From Candidatus Saccharimonadota bacterium (GTDB lineage: Bacteria; Patescibacteriota; Saccharimonadia; Saccharimonadales; Saccharimonadaceae), in contig JAFWKW010000011.1 in NCBI GenBank assembly GCA_017514125.1, forward strand, positions 1 to 47,963: DNA of 47,963 nt, read 5' to 3'. The position numbers and the translations under genes are program-made. The notes below the pieces were generated by a model. The model saw nothing but the letters and a program-made list of their open reading frames with translations, did no database searches and was not told the DNA's origin. Numbering within the stretch: the first letter of the stretch is position 1; the number at the start of each line of letters is the position of its first letter. Below are positions 34,572-42,816 of this stretch, piece by piece.

Positions 34572-34928
34572 TTAAGAAGTACTACCAAGTATATTATTAA
34601 TAACGAAGTTTACAATAGCAAAAGCAAGTACACAAACTACTAAGCCAATAACACCATAGAGGATAGTGTCTTTAGCTTTCTTAACTTTGCCGGCATCACC
34701 AGAAGAAGTCATGTAATTGATGCCACCAATGATGATTACAACTACACAGACTATGCCAAGGACGCCAATGACGGCGTTGATAATGTTTTTAATGTTGCCC
34801 CAAAGGTCACTGTTACCCTCATCTGGGAGGTCGTCAATTTTTGTATTTGCTGTATTTCCTCCTACTGCCCAGACTTTGTTTTTTAAGTTGCTGTTGGTAG
34901 CGGCAAATTTTGTAATGATATCGTACAT
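34572..34928 (-). CDS. Short pilin-like protein 3 of the array
   Basis: The 118-aa protein opens MYDIITKFAATNSNLKNKVW, has a variable segment (GGNTANTKIDDLPDEGNSD), LWGNIK, then two helices around YMTSSGDAGKVKKAKDT. The ribosome site is GAGGAAGGA. Its DNA is a mosaic: the loop and end resemble pilins 2 and 4, whereas 34729-34785 is identical to pilin 1. Confidence 0.8.
   Translation of the reverse strand: MYDIITKFAATNSNLKNKVWAVGGNTANTKIDDLPDEGNSDLWGNIKNIINAVIGVLGIVCVVVIIIGGINYMTSSGDAGKVKKAKDTILYGVIGLVVCVLAFAIVNFVINNILGSTS
34729..34785. repeat. 57-bp tract identical to 34061-34117 (pilins 3 and 1)
   Basis: The 57 bases encode the first membrane helix and are identical between the two genes, while both flanks differ. 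This breaks the otherwise closer similarity of pilin 3 to pilins 2 and 4. Confidence 0.9.
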
Positions 34929-34948
34929 TTTAAGTCCTTCCTCTATCT

Positions 34949-35299
34949 TTATCCGAGTATGTTGCTAATAACGAAGTTCACAATAGCAAAGGCAAGCACA
35001 CAAACTACTAGACCAATCACGCCATAAAGGATGGTATCCTTAGCTTTCTTAACCTTGCCGGCATCACCAGAAGAAGTCATGTAATTGATACCACCTATAA
35101 TAATTACGACTACGCATACGATACCAAGTATACCGATAACAGCATTGATGATGCTTTGGATGTTGCCCCAGAGAGTGTTTTCCTTGTCTCCTACGAGGGT
35201 TACGTTTGATCCTATATTTTGTTTGCTGCTGGTATTAGTAGTGGTGTTGGTAGTATTAGTAACAACCTCAGTAGCGAATTTTGTAATGATATCGTACAT
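34949..35299 (-). CDS. Short pilin-like protein 4 of the array
   Basis: The 116-aa protein opens MYDIITKFA and has a Thr/Asn-rich variable segment (TEVVTNTTNTTTNTSSKQNI). It then has LWGNIQ and two helices around YMTSSGDAGKVKKAKDT. The Thr/Asn run is unlike the other copies and might be exposed or glycosylated. AAAGGA lies eight bases before the start. A 67-base gap separates it from pilin 5 and may hold a weak promoter. Confidence 0.8.
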   Translation of the reverse strand: MYDIITKFATEVVTNTTNTTTNTSSKQNIGSNVTLVGDKENTLWGNIQSIINAVIGILGIVCVVVIIIGGINYMTSSGDAGKVKKAKDTILYGVIGLVVCVLAFAIVNFVISNILG

Positions 35300-35366
35300 T
35301 TGATTAATCCTTTATATTTAACTATATTTTACAACGTTTTTATTGAGAATACAATAGTTTTATTGC

Positions 35367-35762
35367 TTAAGATTGCTTAAGGATGCCTTTGAGGACGAAG
35401 TTGACGATGACGAAAGTAAGAGAAGCGATGATGAGGCCAATGACAGCCCAGAGGATGGTCTTTTTGGCTTTTTCGACTTTGCTAGCGTCGCCAGCGGAAG
35501 TCATATAGTTGACGCCGCCGACTACGATGAAAATGGCGGCGACGATGCCGAGGATACCGATGACGGCGTTGATTATCGTGGTGATGGCGCCGGATAACTC
35601 GACAGTGGAGTTACCGTCACAACCGTTGGCTCTTCGTTCGGCGACTTCAGTAATATAGTCGCAAACATTGCCTGAATAGGCGGAAACTGGCTTTAGAGTA
35701 AGGTCTCCAAGGCCAATGATAGCTAGGGCAAGAATAAGAATAACGGTGATTTTTTTAAGCAT
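35367..35762 (-). CDS. Pilin-like protein 5 with signal peptide
   Basis: The 131-aa protein has a signal peptide (MLKKITVILILALAIIGLGD), an exposed part with two Cys (CDYITEVAERRANGC) and the two-helix pilin core with YMTSAGDASKVEKAKKT. It resembles the pilin at 32175 in having a signal peptide and two cysteines. Its start overlaps the end of the double pilin gene by 8 bases, and its AAGGAG ribosome site lies in that gene's last codons. Confidence 0.82.
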   Translation of the reverse strand: MLKKITVILILALAIIGLGDLTLKPVSAYSGNVCDYITEVAERRANGCDGNSTVELSGAITTIINAVIGILGIVAAIFIVVGGVNYMTSAGDASKVEKAKKTILWAVIGLIIASLTFVIVNFVLKGILKQS

Positions 35763-36516
35763 TTATATTGATCTCCTTGTAATTATTAGCGATAACTGAG
35801 TTGTTTACATAAGAATTGGCGTCTCGGAGAGTGCTGGAGACGAAGCCGGTGATAATCTGAGCTAAGGCGAAGATGACGAGGCCGATGATGGCGTAAAGGA
35901 TGGTTTGCTTGGCTTTTTGGAGCTTGCTGGGATCGCCATTAGCAGTGATGTAGCCCCAGGCGCCGATTAAGACGAAAGCGGCAGAAACTACACCTACGAT
36001 ACCGCTGAGCCAATTGATGAGATTGGCGACGAGGTTATTCGGGCTGGCACATTCATTCCAGACGCAGTCTGCAAGAGCGACGTCGGTAGCGATGGCGATA
36101 CGGATGGCACTGAAGATTGTGTAAGCAGAAGTAACGATGGCGAGGCCAATGAAGGCGTGAACGAGGGTCTTTTTGCCATTGGCGGCTTTGCCAGGATCGC
36201 CGGCGGAAGTAATATAGAGGAAACCGCCATATATGACGTAGAACAAAACGAGATAAGAGGCAATAACACTAATATCGGTAAGAATATTAGTGGCAATAGT
36301 GGCGATAGATTTGACAAGAGTGTCTTCGCTGTCGATTGGGGGGACGTTACAATCCCACGATGTCATACCCAAGAAGTGGGGACAGCCAGAAGATCCATCA
36401 ATTCTTTTTTCTCCTTCTTCGGCAGAAACTGGAGTGAGCCCAGCGAAACTGACAGTAGCAGAAACGGTGGCAATAATTCCTAAGAATACCAGAAATTTTT
36501 TGAAAAAATTCTTCAT
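35755..36516 (-). CDS. Double pilin-like protein (two fused TrbC/VirB2-like modules)
   Basis: I set the start at ATG 36516 (MKNFFKKFL), giving 253 aa; six in-frame codons further upstream overlap the promoter. It has a signal peptide, an exposed part with two Cys (SSGCPHFLGMTSWDCNVPP), and a first module whose loop is LYITSAGDPGKAANGKKT. A Cys-containing linker (ADCVWNECASPNN) and a second module with the loop GYITANGDPSKLQKAKQT follow. The fusion means one polypeptide carries two pilin cores, so it may be a base or tip component. It is the first gene of the minus pilin operon. Confidence 0.8.
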   Translation of the reverse strand: MKNFFKKFLVFLGIIATVSATVSFAGLTPVSAEEGEKRIDGSSGCPHFLGMTSWDCNVPPIDSEDTLVKSIATIATNILTDISVIASYLVLFYVIYGGFLYITSAGDPGKAANGKKTLVHAFIGLAIVTSAYTIFSAIRIAIATDVALADCVWNECASPNNLVANLINWLSGIVGVVSAAFVLIGAWGYITANGDPSKLQKAKQTILYAIIGLVIFALAQIITGFVSSTLRDANSYVNNSVIANNYKEININA

Positions 36517-36524
36517 ATATCTAC

Positions 36525-36530
36525 ATAATA
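36525..36530 (-). promoter_or_regulatory. -10 box of leaderless promoter for the pilin operon
   Basis: TATTAT on the minus strand, 8 bases before ATG 36516, back to back with the VirB6-like promoter. Confidence 0.45.
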
Positions 36531-36573
36531 GCATAAACCTACAGAAAAGCCAATAAAATAAGAGGTTTTAACA

Positions 36574-36602
36574 TTGACAAAAACGCTTATGTGTGCTATA
36601 AT
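36574..36602 (+). promoter_or_regulatory. Consensus sigma-70 promoter of the VirB6-like gene
   Basis: TTGACA (36574-36579), 17-base spacer, TATAAT (36597-36602), with TGC directly before the -10. This is a perfect consensus match and one of the strongest promoters in the window. Confidence 0.85.
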
Positions 36603-36632
36603 TACGGGAAGCCTAATTGGAAGGCGATTTTT

Positions 36633-39600
36633 ATGATGATAGAAAGAAAGGACCTAAAAACAGGTATCAGAAGAAGGATTTTTGGGTGCTTTTTTGCTGT
36701 CATTTTGATGCTTGCTAGCCTCTTTGGAACTTTGCCTGGTACAGGGGCAGATGTATATGCGGAACCGGAGGAGGGGAGTTCTGAAACTAGTGGGGCGACT
36801 TGTCAAGATAGTTTGGGCTCTCTTGGTTGGTTGGTCTGTCCGACAACAGGTAAAATATCTGAGGCAGTGGATTTCTTGTACGATAAAATAGAAGATGTTT
36901 TGGTGATTAATCCGGTGGAGGCTGATGATGGCTCGCCGGTTTACGAGATTTGGAAGTATTTCCAAGGGGTGACTAATATAGTATTTATTATATTCTTGCT
37001 GGTGATTGTGTTTTCGCAGATTACGGGATGGGGAATTAATAACTATGGGGTAAAGAAAGCACTTCCGAAGTTGATTATCGCGGCGATTTTGGTGAATTTG
37101 TCGTTTTACATCTGTTCTCTAGCGGTGGATGTATCGAATATTTTTGGTGGTAGTATAAGGGGGTTACTTGAGTTGGTGGAATCGTCGGCGGGAGTGGGGA
37201 TGGAAGCTGGAACGGTGAGTGGGGCGAATGTAGCAGAGATGTATACGGCGCTGGCTAGTGGGACGGCTTTGACAGTTGGTGGTGCGGTAGTGGCCTTTGA
37301 GACTGGTGCGATTTGGATGATGATACCGATGGCATTAGGTGCTTTGGTGTCTGTAGTGATAGGCTTGATTACGATTGCGATGCGGCAGGCTGTGGTGACT
37401 CTTCTCATTATGGTGGCACCACTCGCAATGGTGGCGTATATTTTGCCGAATACGGAACAGTGGTTCAAAAAATGGAAACAGATGCTGTTTCAAATGTTAA
37501 TATTTTATCCGGCGTTTTCTTTGCTCTTTGGGGCGTCATCTCTTGCCGGATGGGCGATTATTGTATCGTCTAACAATGGGTTTGGGATATTGATTGGAAC
37601 GGCGGTACAGATATTCCCGCTATTCTTCTCTTGGAGTTTGATGAAAATGTCTGGGACAGTGCTTGGTACGATCAACTCTAAGCTTAACGCACTTACAAGC
37701 AAACCATTGGCTGGGGTTAATAGCTGGGCGGGGTCACATCGAGAGCTGTCTAGGCAAAAACATTTGGCTGCTAAGAATGCTTATACGCCATCTCTAAGAT
37801 TAATGCAGTTTATGTCTAATCGAAAGATTGCGCGAGACGAAGAGACTAAGGAGCATGCAGAGACGGTAAGAAATAGAGGTCTTGCTTATGCGGCGATGAG
37901 GAATTATAACCGTAACGGAACTCCGTCAAAAGATGGTGAAGAGGCGTATGAGGCACAAGCAAGAAATGCGGTCTATCAGAGGCAGATTCTTAGACATAAG
38001 AATAATATGAATAAAGGTATGGGACAGCTTAAAGCGCTTGATCAAAAGGGAGTTTCTGAGGCGCAGAAGGCTAGGTTGCTAGAACTTGATGCAGCTAATG
38101 TAGAAGCGTTTGATACGCTTAAGATGGAGCAGTCGCGTGGTGCTAAGATTGATTACGAGAACTCTAGAGGATATCATGATCGCATAACCAATGCAAGAGC
38201 TGCACAAATGGACTATGAGGCATTGCAAAATAATAATACAAAACATCAGTTCCATGAGGGCGTGTTAAATGATACAAACTTGAATAAATATAAGACCATG
38301 AGAAGGATTATGGAGGGTAATGATTTGGATACAGGATTTATCCTTGCGGATGCTGCTCATGCTCATAACGCACAGGCTCAGATTGTACGCGGCAAGTTTG
38401 GTGATGCGATTTCAATGATTGGTCCAACACAGGATGCAGTAAATATCTTGGATCAAATTACCAAAGCTGAGAACTCTAATGATTATATTGATTCAGCTAT
38501 TGCCGGTATGAAAGTTCTGATTGACCGTGGTGATACAGATCTTGCTAGAAAACAATTTGAGAATTTGGCTATGGACGGTAAAATAGAACTTGGAACAAAC
38601 TCTGCACGAGCGCTTTCAAACTTCTTTATGTTTGACGTAAAAGGTAAAGATCCATTCCTTAGAAGGTTTGGTAAATATATCAATCTTGAAACAGCAAAGA
38701 TGTTTAATGAAGCCGATCCAGGTGAGCGTCGTACTAGGAGAGATATTTCTTTGTATGAATATGTGAATGGCGAGTACTTTGTCCAGGATGATAACGGAAA
38801 TATAGTTTTTGGCCCAGATGGTAAGCCAGAAACAATAAAGACTAAGCGTAAAGCCGCAGTTCTATTAAAGGGTACTTCGTATAAAGATGCTGAGCGTACT
38901 GCTATACCAAATATGAACGAGATTATTAGAAATTATTCTTATACTCTTGATAGGGGAGGGAACAAAATATTTGATTATGAGAAGTTTAAGGAAAATCAAC
39001 AAGAGATTTGGGATGCAATTATGCCGAATATTATTGGCGACCAATTCTCATATTTGAGTGGTAGCGAACAGATTGTAGCACTTGGTAAGGGTCTTACTGG
39101 TATGGATGTGCAGAAGCACAAATTCGATTGGGAGGGCATTTTCGGCGAGGATATTGCTGGCTCACTTACGTCGGACCAGAAGAAAGATTATATAGATTTC
39201 TTAGTTCAACGTACGAAGAAATTCCTTGGTGGTCAAGTGCCGTCACAAATTGCAAAAACTAAGACAGATATACTAGAGGCGATTAGAAATCAGTATGCGT
39301 TTAAGGATGCTATAGAGGATGATCCTCAACTTCTTGAAGAGATGGCCAGAGATGAATTTAAGATGTCGGGAGAGGAATATGAGCAATTTGAAAATAGGTA
39401 TATAGATAAAATTAAGGATGAGCTTGTTGCCTCGTATAAAGAGGATGCACTTAAAGGCTTTGTAAAAATGCATCACAAAGGTTATCAAGGTGAGGCAAAG
39501 GATGGGCTTATCAAGTTGCTTAATCCAGATAAATTATATGAAGAATATTTTGGTAGCAGTAACAAACAAAATAATGACAGAAATCGGAATAAGCGTCGCT

Positions 39601-39902
39601 ATGATGATGACGATGATGACGATGATGGCATGCCAGTAGATATGTTTACCAGCGATGGTCCAATTTATACTGATACAAGAAACGATATTGAATCTATCTA
39701 TGGAACTTATAGAGATCATCTATCTAGAGATGTGAATGGTTTTTGGAATGAAATAAAAGATATGATTGTAAATGATCCAGATATGTTTGGTAGTGAGGTA
39801 ATTATAGAAAATATAGAAAAAAGTTTGCCGCAATATACGACTGTGACTGAACTTTATGTGGATGTGATAAACCGATTGTACGGTGGTTTTAATAACGATT
39901 AG
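36633..39902 (+). CDS. VirB6/TrbL-like type IV secretion membrane protein with long cytosolic tail
   Basis: The start is ATG 36633 (GGAAGG eight bases upstream); in-frame codons further up fall inside the promoter. The 1089-aa protein has a signal-like N-terminus (IFGCFFAVILMLASLFGTL), an exposed part with two Cys, and six or so membrane helices between about 110 and 355. This is the TrbL/VirB6 inner-membrane channel layout. The remaining 700 or so residues are hydrophilic, mostly helical, and end near a run of eight Asp (DDDDDDDD). Canonical VirB6 is about 300 aa, so the tail is a lineage-specific extension. The protein probably forms the inner-membrane channel for secretion or pilus assembly. 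Confidence 0.8.
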   Translation: MMIERKDLKTGIRRRIFGCFFAVILMLASLFGTLPGTGADVYAEPEEGSSETSGATCQDSLGSLGWLVCPTTGKISEAVDFLYDKIEDVLVINPVEADDGSPVYEIWKYFQGVTNIVFIIFLLVIVFSQITGWGINNYGVKKALPKLIIAAILVNLSFYICSLAVDVSNIFGGSIRGLLELVESSAGVGMEAGTVSGANVAEMYTALASGTALTVGGAVVAFETGAIWMMIPMALGALVSVVIGLITIAMRQAVVTLLIMVAPLAMVAYILPNTEQWFKKWKQMLFQMLIFYPAFSLLFGASSLAGWAIIVSSNNGFGILIGTAVQIFPLFFSWSLMKMSGTVLGTINSKLNALTSKPLAGVNSWAGSHRELSRQKHLAAKNAYTPSLRLMQFMSNRKIARDEETKEHAETVRNRGLAYAAMRNYNRNGTPSKDGEEAYEAQARNAVYQRQILRHKNNMNKGMGQLKALDQKGVSEAQKARLLELDAANVEAFDTLKMEQSRGAKIDYENSRGYHDRITNARAAQMDYEALQNNNTKHQFHEGVLNDTNLNKYKTMRRIMEGNDLDTGFILADAAHAHNAQAQIVRGKFGDAISMIGPTQDAVNILDQITKAENSNDYIDSAIAGMKVLIDRGDTDLARKQFENLAMDGKIELGTNSARALSNFFMFDVKGKDPFLRRFGKYINLETAKMFNEADPGERRTRRDISLYEYVNGEYFVQDDNGNIVFGPDGKPETIKTKRKAAVLLKGTSYKDAERTAIPNMNEIIRNYSYTLDRGGNKIFDYEKFKENQQEIWDAIMPNIIGDQFSYLSGSEQIVALGKGLTGMDVQKHKFDWEGIFGEDIAGSLTSDQKKDYIDFLVQRTKKFLGGQVPSQIAKTKTDILEAIRNQYAFKDAIEDDPQLLEEMARDEFKMSGEEYEQFENRYIDKIKDELVASYKEDALKGFVKMHHKGYQGEAKDGLIKLLNPDKLYEEYFGSSNKQNNDRNRNKRRYDDDDDDDDGMPVDMFTSDGPIYTDTRNDIESIYGTYRDHLSRDVNGFWNEIKDMIVNDPDMFGSEVIIENIEKSLPQYTTVTELYVDVINRLYGGFNND

Positions 39903-39929
39903 TTTTAGTACAGACAATAATGTGCTATT

Positions 39930-39958
39930 TTGACAAAATATCTATTATCTGATATAAT
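39930..39958 (+). promoter_or_regulatory. Consensus sigma-70 promoter of the 40019 gene
   Basis: TTGACA (39930-39935), 17-base spacer, TATAAT (39953-39958): a perfect consensus match. The predicted leader is about 55 bases and ends in a strong AAAAAGGAGG site. Confidence 0.85.
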
Positions 39959-40018
39959 AATAGTATAAGACTGGGTGAGCCGGCGGAGTTTTTGTAGATT
40001 AAAAAGGAGGTGAGCGAT

Positions 40019-40684
40019 GTGGATCGTGAAAAAATATTAGAAAGTTGTAAAAAGTTAGTTTTGAAATGTGGGTATAATAGGGGTCGTGAAACAGACTATT
40101 TTGATGACTTTAGTTGTGATTTTCATATTAAACACACAAGGTTTGATACTGTATCGCCAAAGAAAAGAGATAGCCTAGAAGTTTATCTTGGAGGTAGAGA
40201 AATTTACGATCATCTTGGAGTTGATGTACCTGGGATAGAACCACTCGAAACGGATTTGGATTGGCTAGATTTGGCTGATGAACTTTTCTTGTATGAAATT
40301 CATAAATATGCGTGTGATGAACCTTATATAGTAAATTCTAGCCTGATAGAGTTTTACAGGAGAAAAGCCAGTGATAATAGAAAATTTTTGGAAAAATATT
40401 TTAAAATAGGTATGGCTTTGGCTGAGCAGCAAGGGTCGGCTAAAATATATCCAAACAAATCGTCGAACATTTCTTTATTCAAAATAAAATTAGATATTGA
40501 CGATCATGAATTTTCTATAGGTTATCGTAATGGAATTGGCTGTAGTGGTGTGTCTATTCGTTGTGATGAGCATTTGGTGTTTTCGTGTTGTTGCTATGAT
40601 GAATATGGAGATGGCCACAATTACGAAGGGAGATATATAGATAGCGAATGGAAAAATTACTTAACCCACTATTCGCTCACTTGA
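40019..40684 (+). CDS. Unknown soluble protein within the secretion locus
   Basis: I set the start at GTG 40019, eight bases after AGGAGG (40005-40010); an in-frame GTG at 40010 overlaps that site. The 221-aa protein is not recognised. It is acidic, with no signal peptide or membrane helix, and has a Tyr/Asp-rich centre, a Cys cluster (VFSCCCYDEYGDG) and several aromatic residues near the end. It has a perfect promoter, a strong ribosome site and its own terminator, so it is expressed independently of its neighbours. It could be a cytosolic regulator, an effector or an immunity-type protein; none of these is shown. Confidence 0.7.
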   Translation: MDREKILESCKKLVLKCGYNRGRETDYFDDFSCDFHIKHTRFDTVSPKKRDSLEVYLGGREIYDHLGVDVPGIEPLETDLDWLDLADELFLYEIHKYACDEPYIVNSSLIEFYRRKASDNRKFLEKYFKIGMALAEQQGSAKIYPNKSSNISLFKIKLDIDDHEFSIGYRNGIGCSGVSIRCDEHLVFSCCCYDEYGDGHNYEGRYIDSEWKNYLTHYSLT

Positions 40685-40697
40685 TATTAAATTTTAG

Positions 40698-40726
40698 AAC
40701 CGCTGAGTTTTGGCTCGGCGGTTTTT
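40698..40726 (+). terminator. Terminator of the 40019 gene
   Basis: Stem AACCGCTGAG (40698-40707) with CTCGGCGGTT (40714 on), one G-U pair, a six-base loop and a T6 tail. Confidence 0.85.
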
Positions 40727-40755
40727 TATGGTTATGTTTAGTATGAGAATTGTGC

Positions 40756-40761
40756 TATAAT
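40756..40761 (+). promoter_or_regulatory. -10 box of leaderless promoter for the PrgI operon
   Basis: TATAAT with TGC just upstream (extended -10), ending 6 bases before ATG 40768. Confidence 0.6.
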
Positions 40762-40767
40762 ATATAT

Positions 40768-41916
40768 ATGGCGCAATATAAGGTGCCTCAGGATGTTGAG
40801 GCGGACGACAAATTGCTCGGGCCGTTTAGTTTTCGTCAGTTTGTATACTTGATGATAGCTGGGGGCTTGGTCGCTACGGCAGTGGGATTATTTCAACTCT
40901 TTCCGATTTTGGCGATTTTGCCAATTCCGTTTGCGGTGTTTTTCTTGGCGTTGGCTTTGCCACTTAAAAAAGATCAGCCAATGGAAACATATCTTGCTGC
41001 GGTGGTATCGTACCATTTGAAGCCTCACGCGAGGCATTGGATGCCGGGGCAAAAAGAGAATCCGATTATAATTACAGCGCCAAAGACTGTGGAGCCGAAA
41101 CGGGCGCGGGATATTACGGGTGAAGAAGCAACGCATCGGTTGTCTTTTCTTGCTGATATTGTAGATACAGAGGGTTATGCTATCAAAGGAGCGGGAGCAA
41201 GTCCGATGCGGGAAGATTTGATTGCAGAAGCAGAAGCTACGCCGGATATGTTTGAAACTTATCAATCCCAGGTGATTAACCGGGTGATTGACCAGGATAA
41301 AATGACGCGGCATCAGGCAGCGGTGAAAGAGATGCAAAATGTGATTGCGAAGAACACTGTAAAGGCGGTACCGGAGAATAATCCGAATAGAGTATGGGGT
41401 GAGAAAACTATTGAAAGACAAAAGATAACGAGGTCTGCGTCGCCTACAACCGAGCAGGTACCTCAAAGTGTTCCACAGGAAGTACCAGAAGCAGTAGCTG
41501 CGACACCGGCTGTAGCAGTGCAGCCTGAGCCAACAGTGGTTCCGGAAGTTTCACCTGCGCCTACTAATATGGTGAATTTGAGAAGTAACGCAGTTTTGAA
41601 ACCGGATGTGGATATTGATAATACGGACGTAGTGATTAGGCCAGAGATGGCGTCTGCGAATAGTACTAATAAAAAACTAAGGGTGCCCGGTGCAGAGAGA
41701 TTTGGGGTAGAAATGGACGCTCAGGCGGGGATTGCTAGCTCAGTGGCGGGTCTTGGGACGAAGCCGAGTTATACAAAAAAAGTCCCCACAAAACCAGTAA
41801 ACGATAGTATAATGGAATTAGCAAATAATTCTGATTTTTCCGTTGCGACCATCGCGAAAGAAGCTAATAGAATCAATAGAAAGGAAAACGGCGAGATATT
41901 TGTTTCGCTACATTAG
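40768..41916 (+). CDS. PrgI family type IV secretion protein
   Basis: The start is ATG 40768. Residues 1-100 match the PrgI family of Gram-positive conjugation systems: MAQYKVPQDVEADDKLLGPF, then two adjacent hydrophobic helices, then KDQPMETYLAAVVSYHLKP. PrgI proteins occupy the VirB3 position, anchoring VirB4 to the membrane. The other 280 residues of the 382-aa protein are Pro/Val/Ala-rich and charged, with no fold I recognise. It starts an operon with the TraC-like and VirB4 genes. Confidence 0.85.
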   Translation: MAQYKVPQDVEADDKLLGPFSFRQFVYLMIAGGLVATAVGLFQLFPILAILPIPFAVFFLALALPLKKDQPMETYLAAVVSYHLKPHARHWMPGQKENPIIITAPKTVEPKRARDITGEEATHRLSFLADIVDTEGYAIKGAGASPMREDLIAEAEATPDMFETYQSQVINRVIDQDKMTRHQAAVKEMQNVIAKNTVKAVPENNPNRVWGEKTIERQKITRSASPTTEQVPQSVPQEVPEAVAATPAVAVQPEPTVVPEVSPAPTNMVNLRSNAVLKPDVDIDNTDVVIRPEMASANSTNKKLRVPGAERFGVEMDAQAGIASSVAGLGTKPSYTKKVPTKPVNDSIMELANNSDFSVATIAKEANRINRKENGEIFVSLH

Positions 41917-41919
41917 AGT

Positions 41920-42816
41920 ATGAATCCACAACAGCAGATGCCACAACAGCAACCGATGATGCAGATGCCTGGTGGGCAGCCGATGCCGATACAACAGGCA
42001 CCTGGTGGACAGCAAATGACACAACAGCAGCCGATGCCGCAGCAACAATTGCCGCAGCAACAGCCTGGACAGCCGATGGTGCAAATGCCTAGTGCTCAGC
42101 CAGCGCCAATTTCGGTGTCTAAAGACAATCCTTCTTCGACTCAGGCGACTTTGATGATTTCGGAGCTTAGGGACAACATTGTGATTATGAAGGATGGGTC
42201 CTTTCGTGCGGTGGTAGCTTGTAAATCGATTAACTTTGATTTGATGAGCGATGTAGAAAGAGAGGCGGTGGAGTATTCGTATCAGAATTTTTTGAATTCA
42301 CTAGATTTTACTACGCAAATTATGGTGAGAAGTCAGAGAGTGGATATTGGGCCGTATCTTTCGCGTCTTACGGAAATTCGGCGAAATAACGACAATATGT
42401 TGCTCGGTGTATTGATGGATGACTACATCAACTTTATTGAGATTTTGTCACAAGAGGCTAATATTATGGATAAATCGTTCTTTATTGTGGTGCCGTATTA
42501 TAGCTCTCCGGATGAAGAAAAAAATCTTCAGCAAACGAAAAATTTCTTTAAGACTTTTTCGGGGGTGAAGGATTTGCCGATTACCAAGATTGATCGTCAG
42601 ACTTATGACAAGGCGATTACTGAGCTTACCAATAGAGTAGAAAGAGTGGTATCTGGGCTGTTTCAGATTGGGATTCATTCGGTGAGGTTAAATACAAGGG
42701 AACTTGCGCAACTTTATTATAACTTCAACAATCCAGATACGGCGGTGAGAGAGCCTTTGGTGGATTTCTCGGAAGTGGCGACGATGTATGTTAAAAAAGG
42801 AGAAAAGAATGGCTAG
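41920..42816 (+). CDS. TraC-like protein (VirB4 N-terminal-domain partner)
   Basis: The 298-aa protein begins with 60 residues of Gln/Pro/Met repeats (MQMPGGQPM and similar). A folded domain of about 230 residues follows (LRDNIVIMKDGSFRAVVACK onwards), resembling the N-terminal part of VirB4/TraC ATPases and containing no Walker motifs. It sits three bases after the PrgI gene and overlaps the VirB4 gene by 8 bases. The likely role is a structural partner of VirB4, as if the ATPase had been split into two genes. Confidence 0.75.
   Translation: MNPQQQMPQQQPMMQMPGGQPMPIQQAPGGQQMTQQQPMPQQQLPQQQPGQPMVQMPSAQPAPISVSKDNPSSTQATLMISELRDNIVIMKDGSFRAVVACKSINFDLMSDVEREAVEYSYQNFLNSLDFTTQIMVRSQRVDIGPYLSRLTEIRRNNDNMLLGVLMDDYINFIEILSQEANIMDKSFFIVVPYYSSPDEEKNLQQTKNFFKTFSGVKDLPITKIDRQTYDKAITELTNRVERVVSGLFQIGIHSVRLNTRELAQLYYNFNNPDTAVREPLVDFSEVATMYVKKGEKNG

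Noticed and set aside
36591-36632. Upstream in-frame ATG for the VirB6-like gene (14 extra residues).
   Set aside because: It lies inside the promoter's -10 region; ATG 36633 has a good ribosome site and starts a proper signal-like N-terminus.
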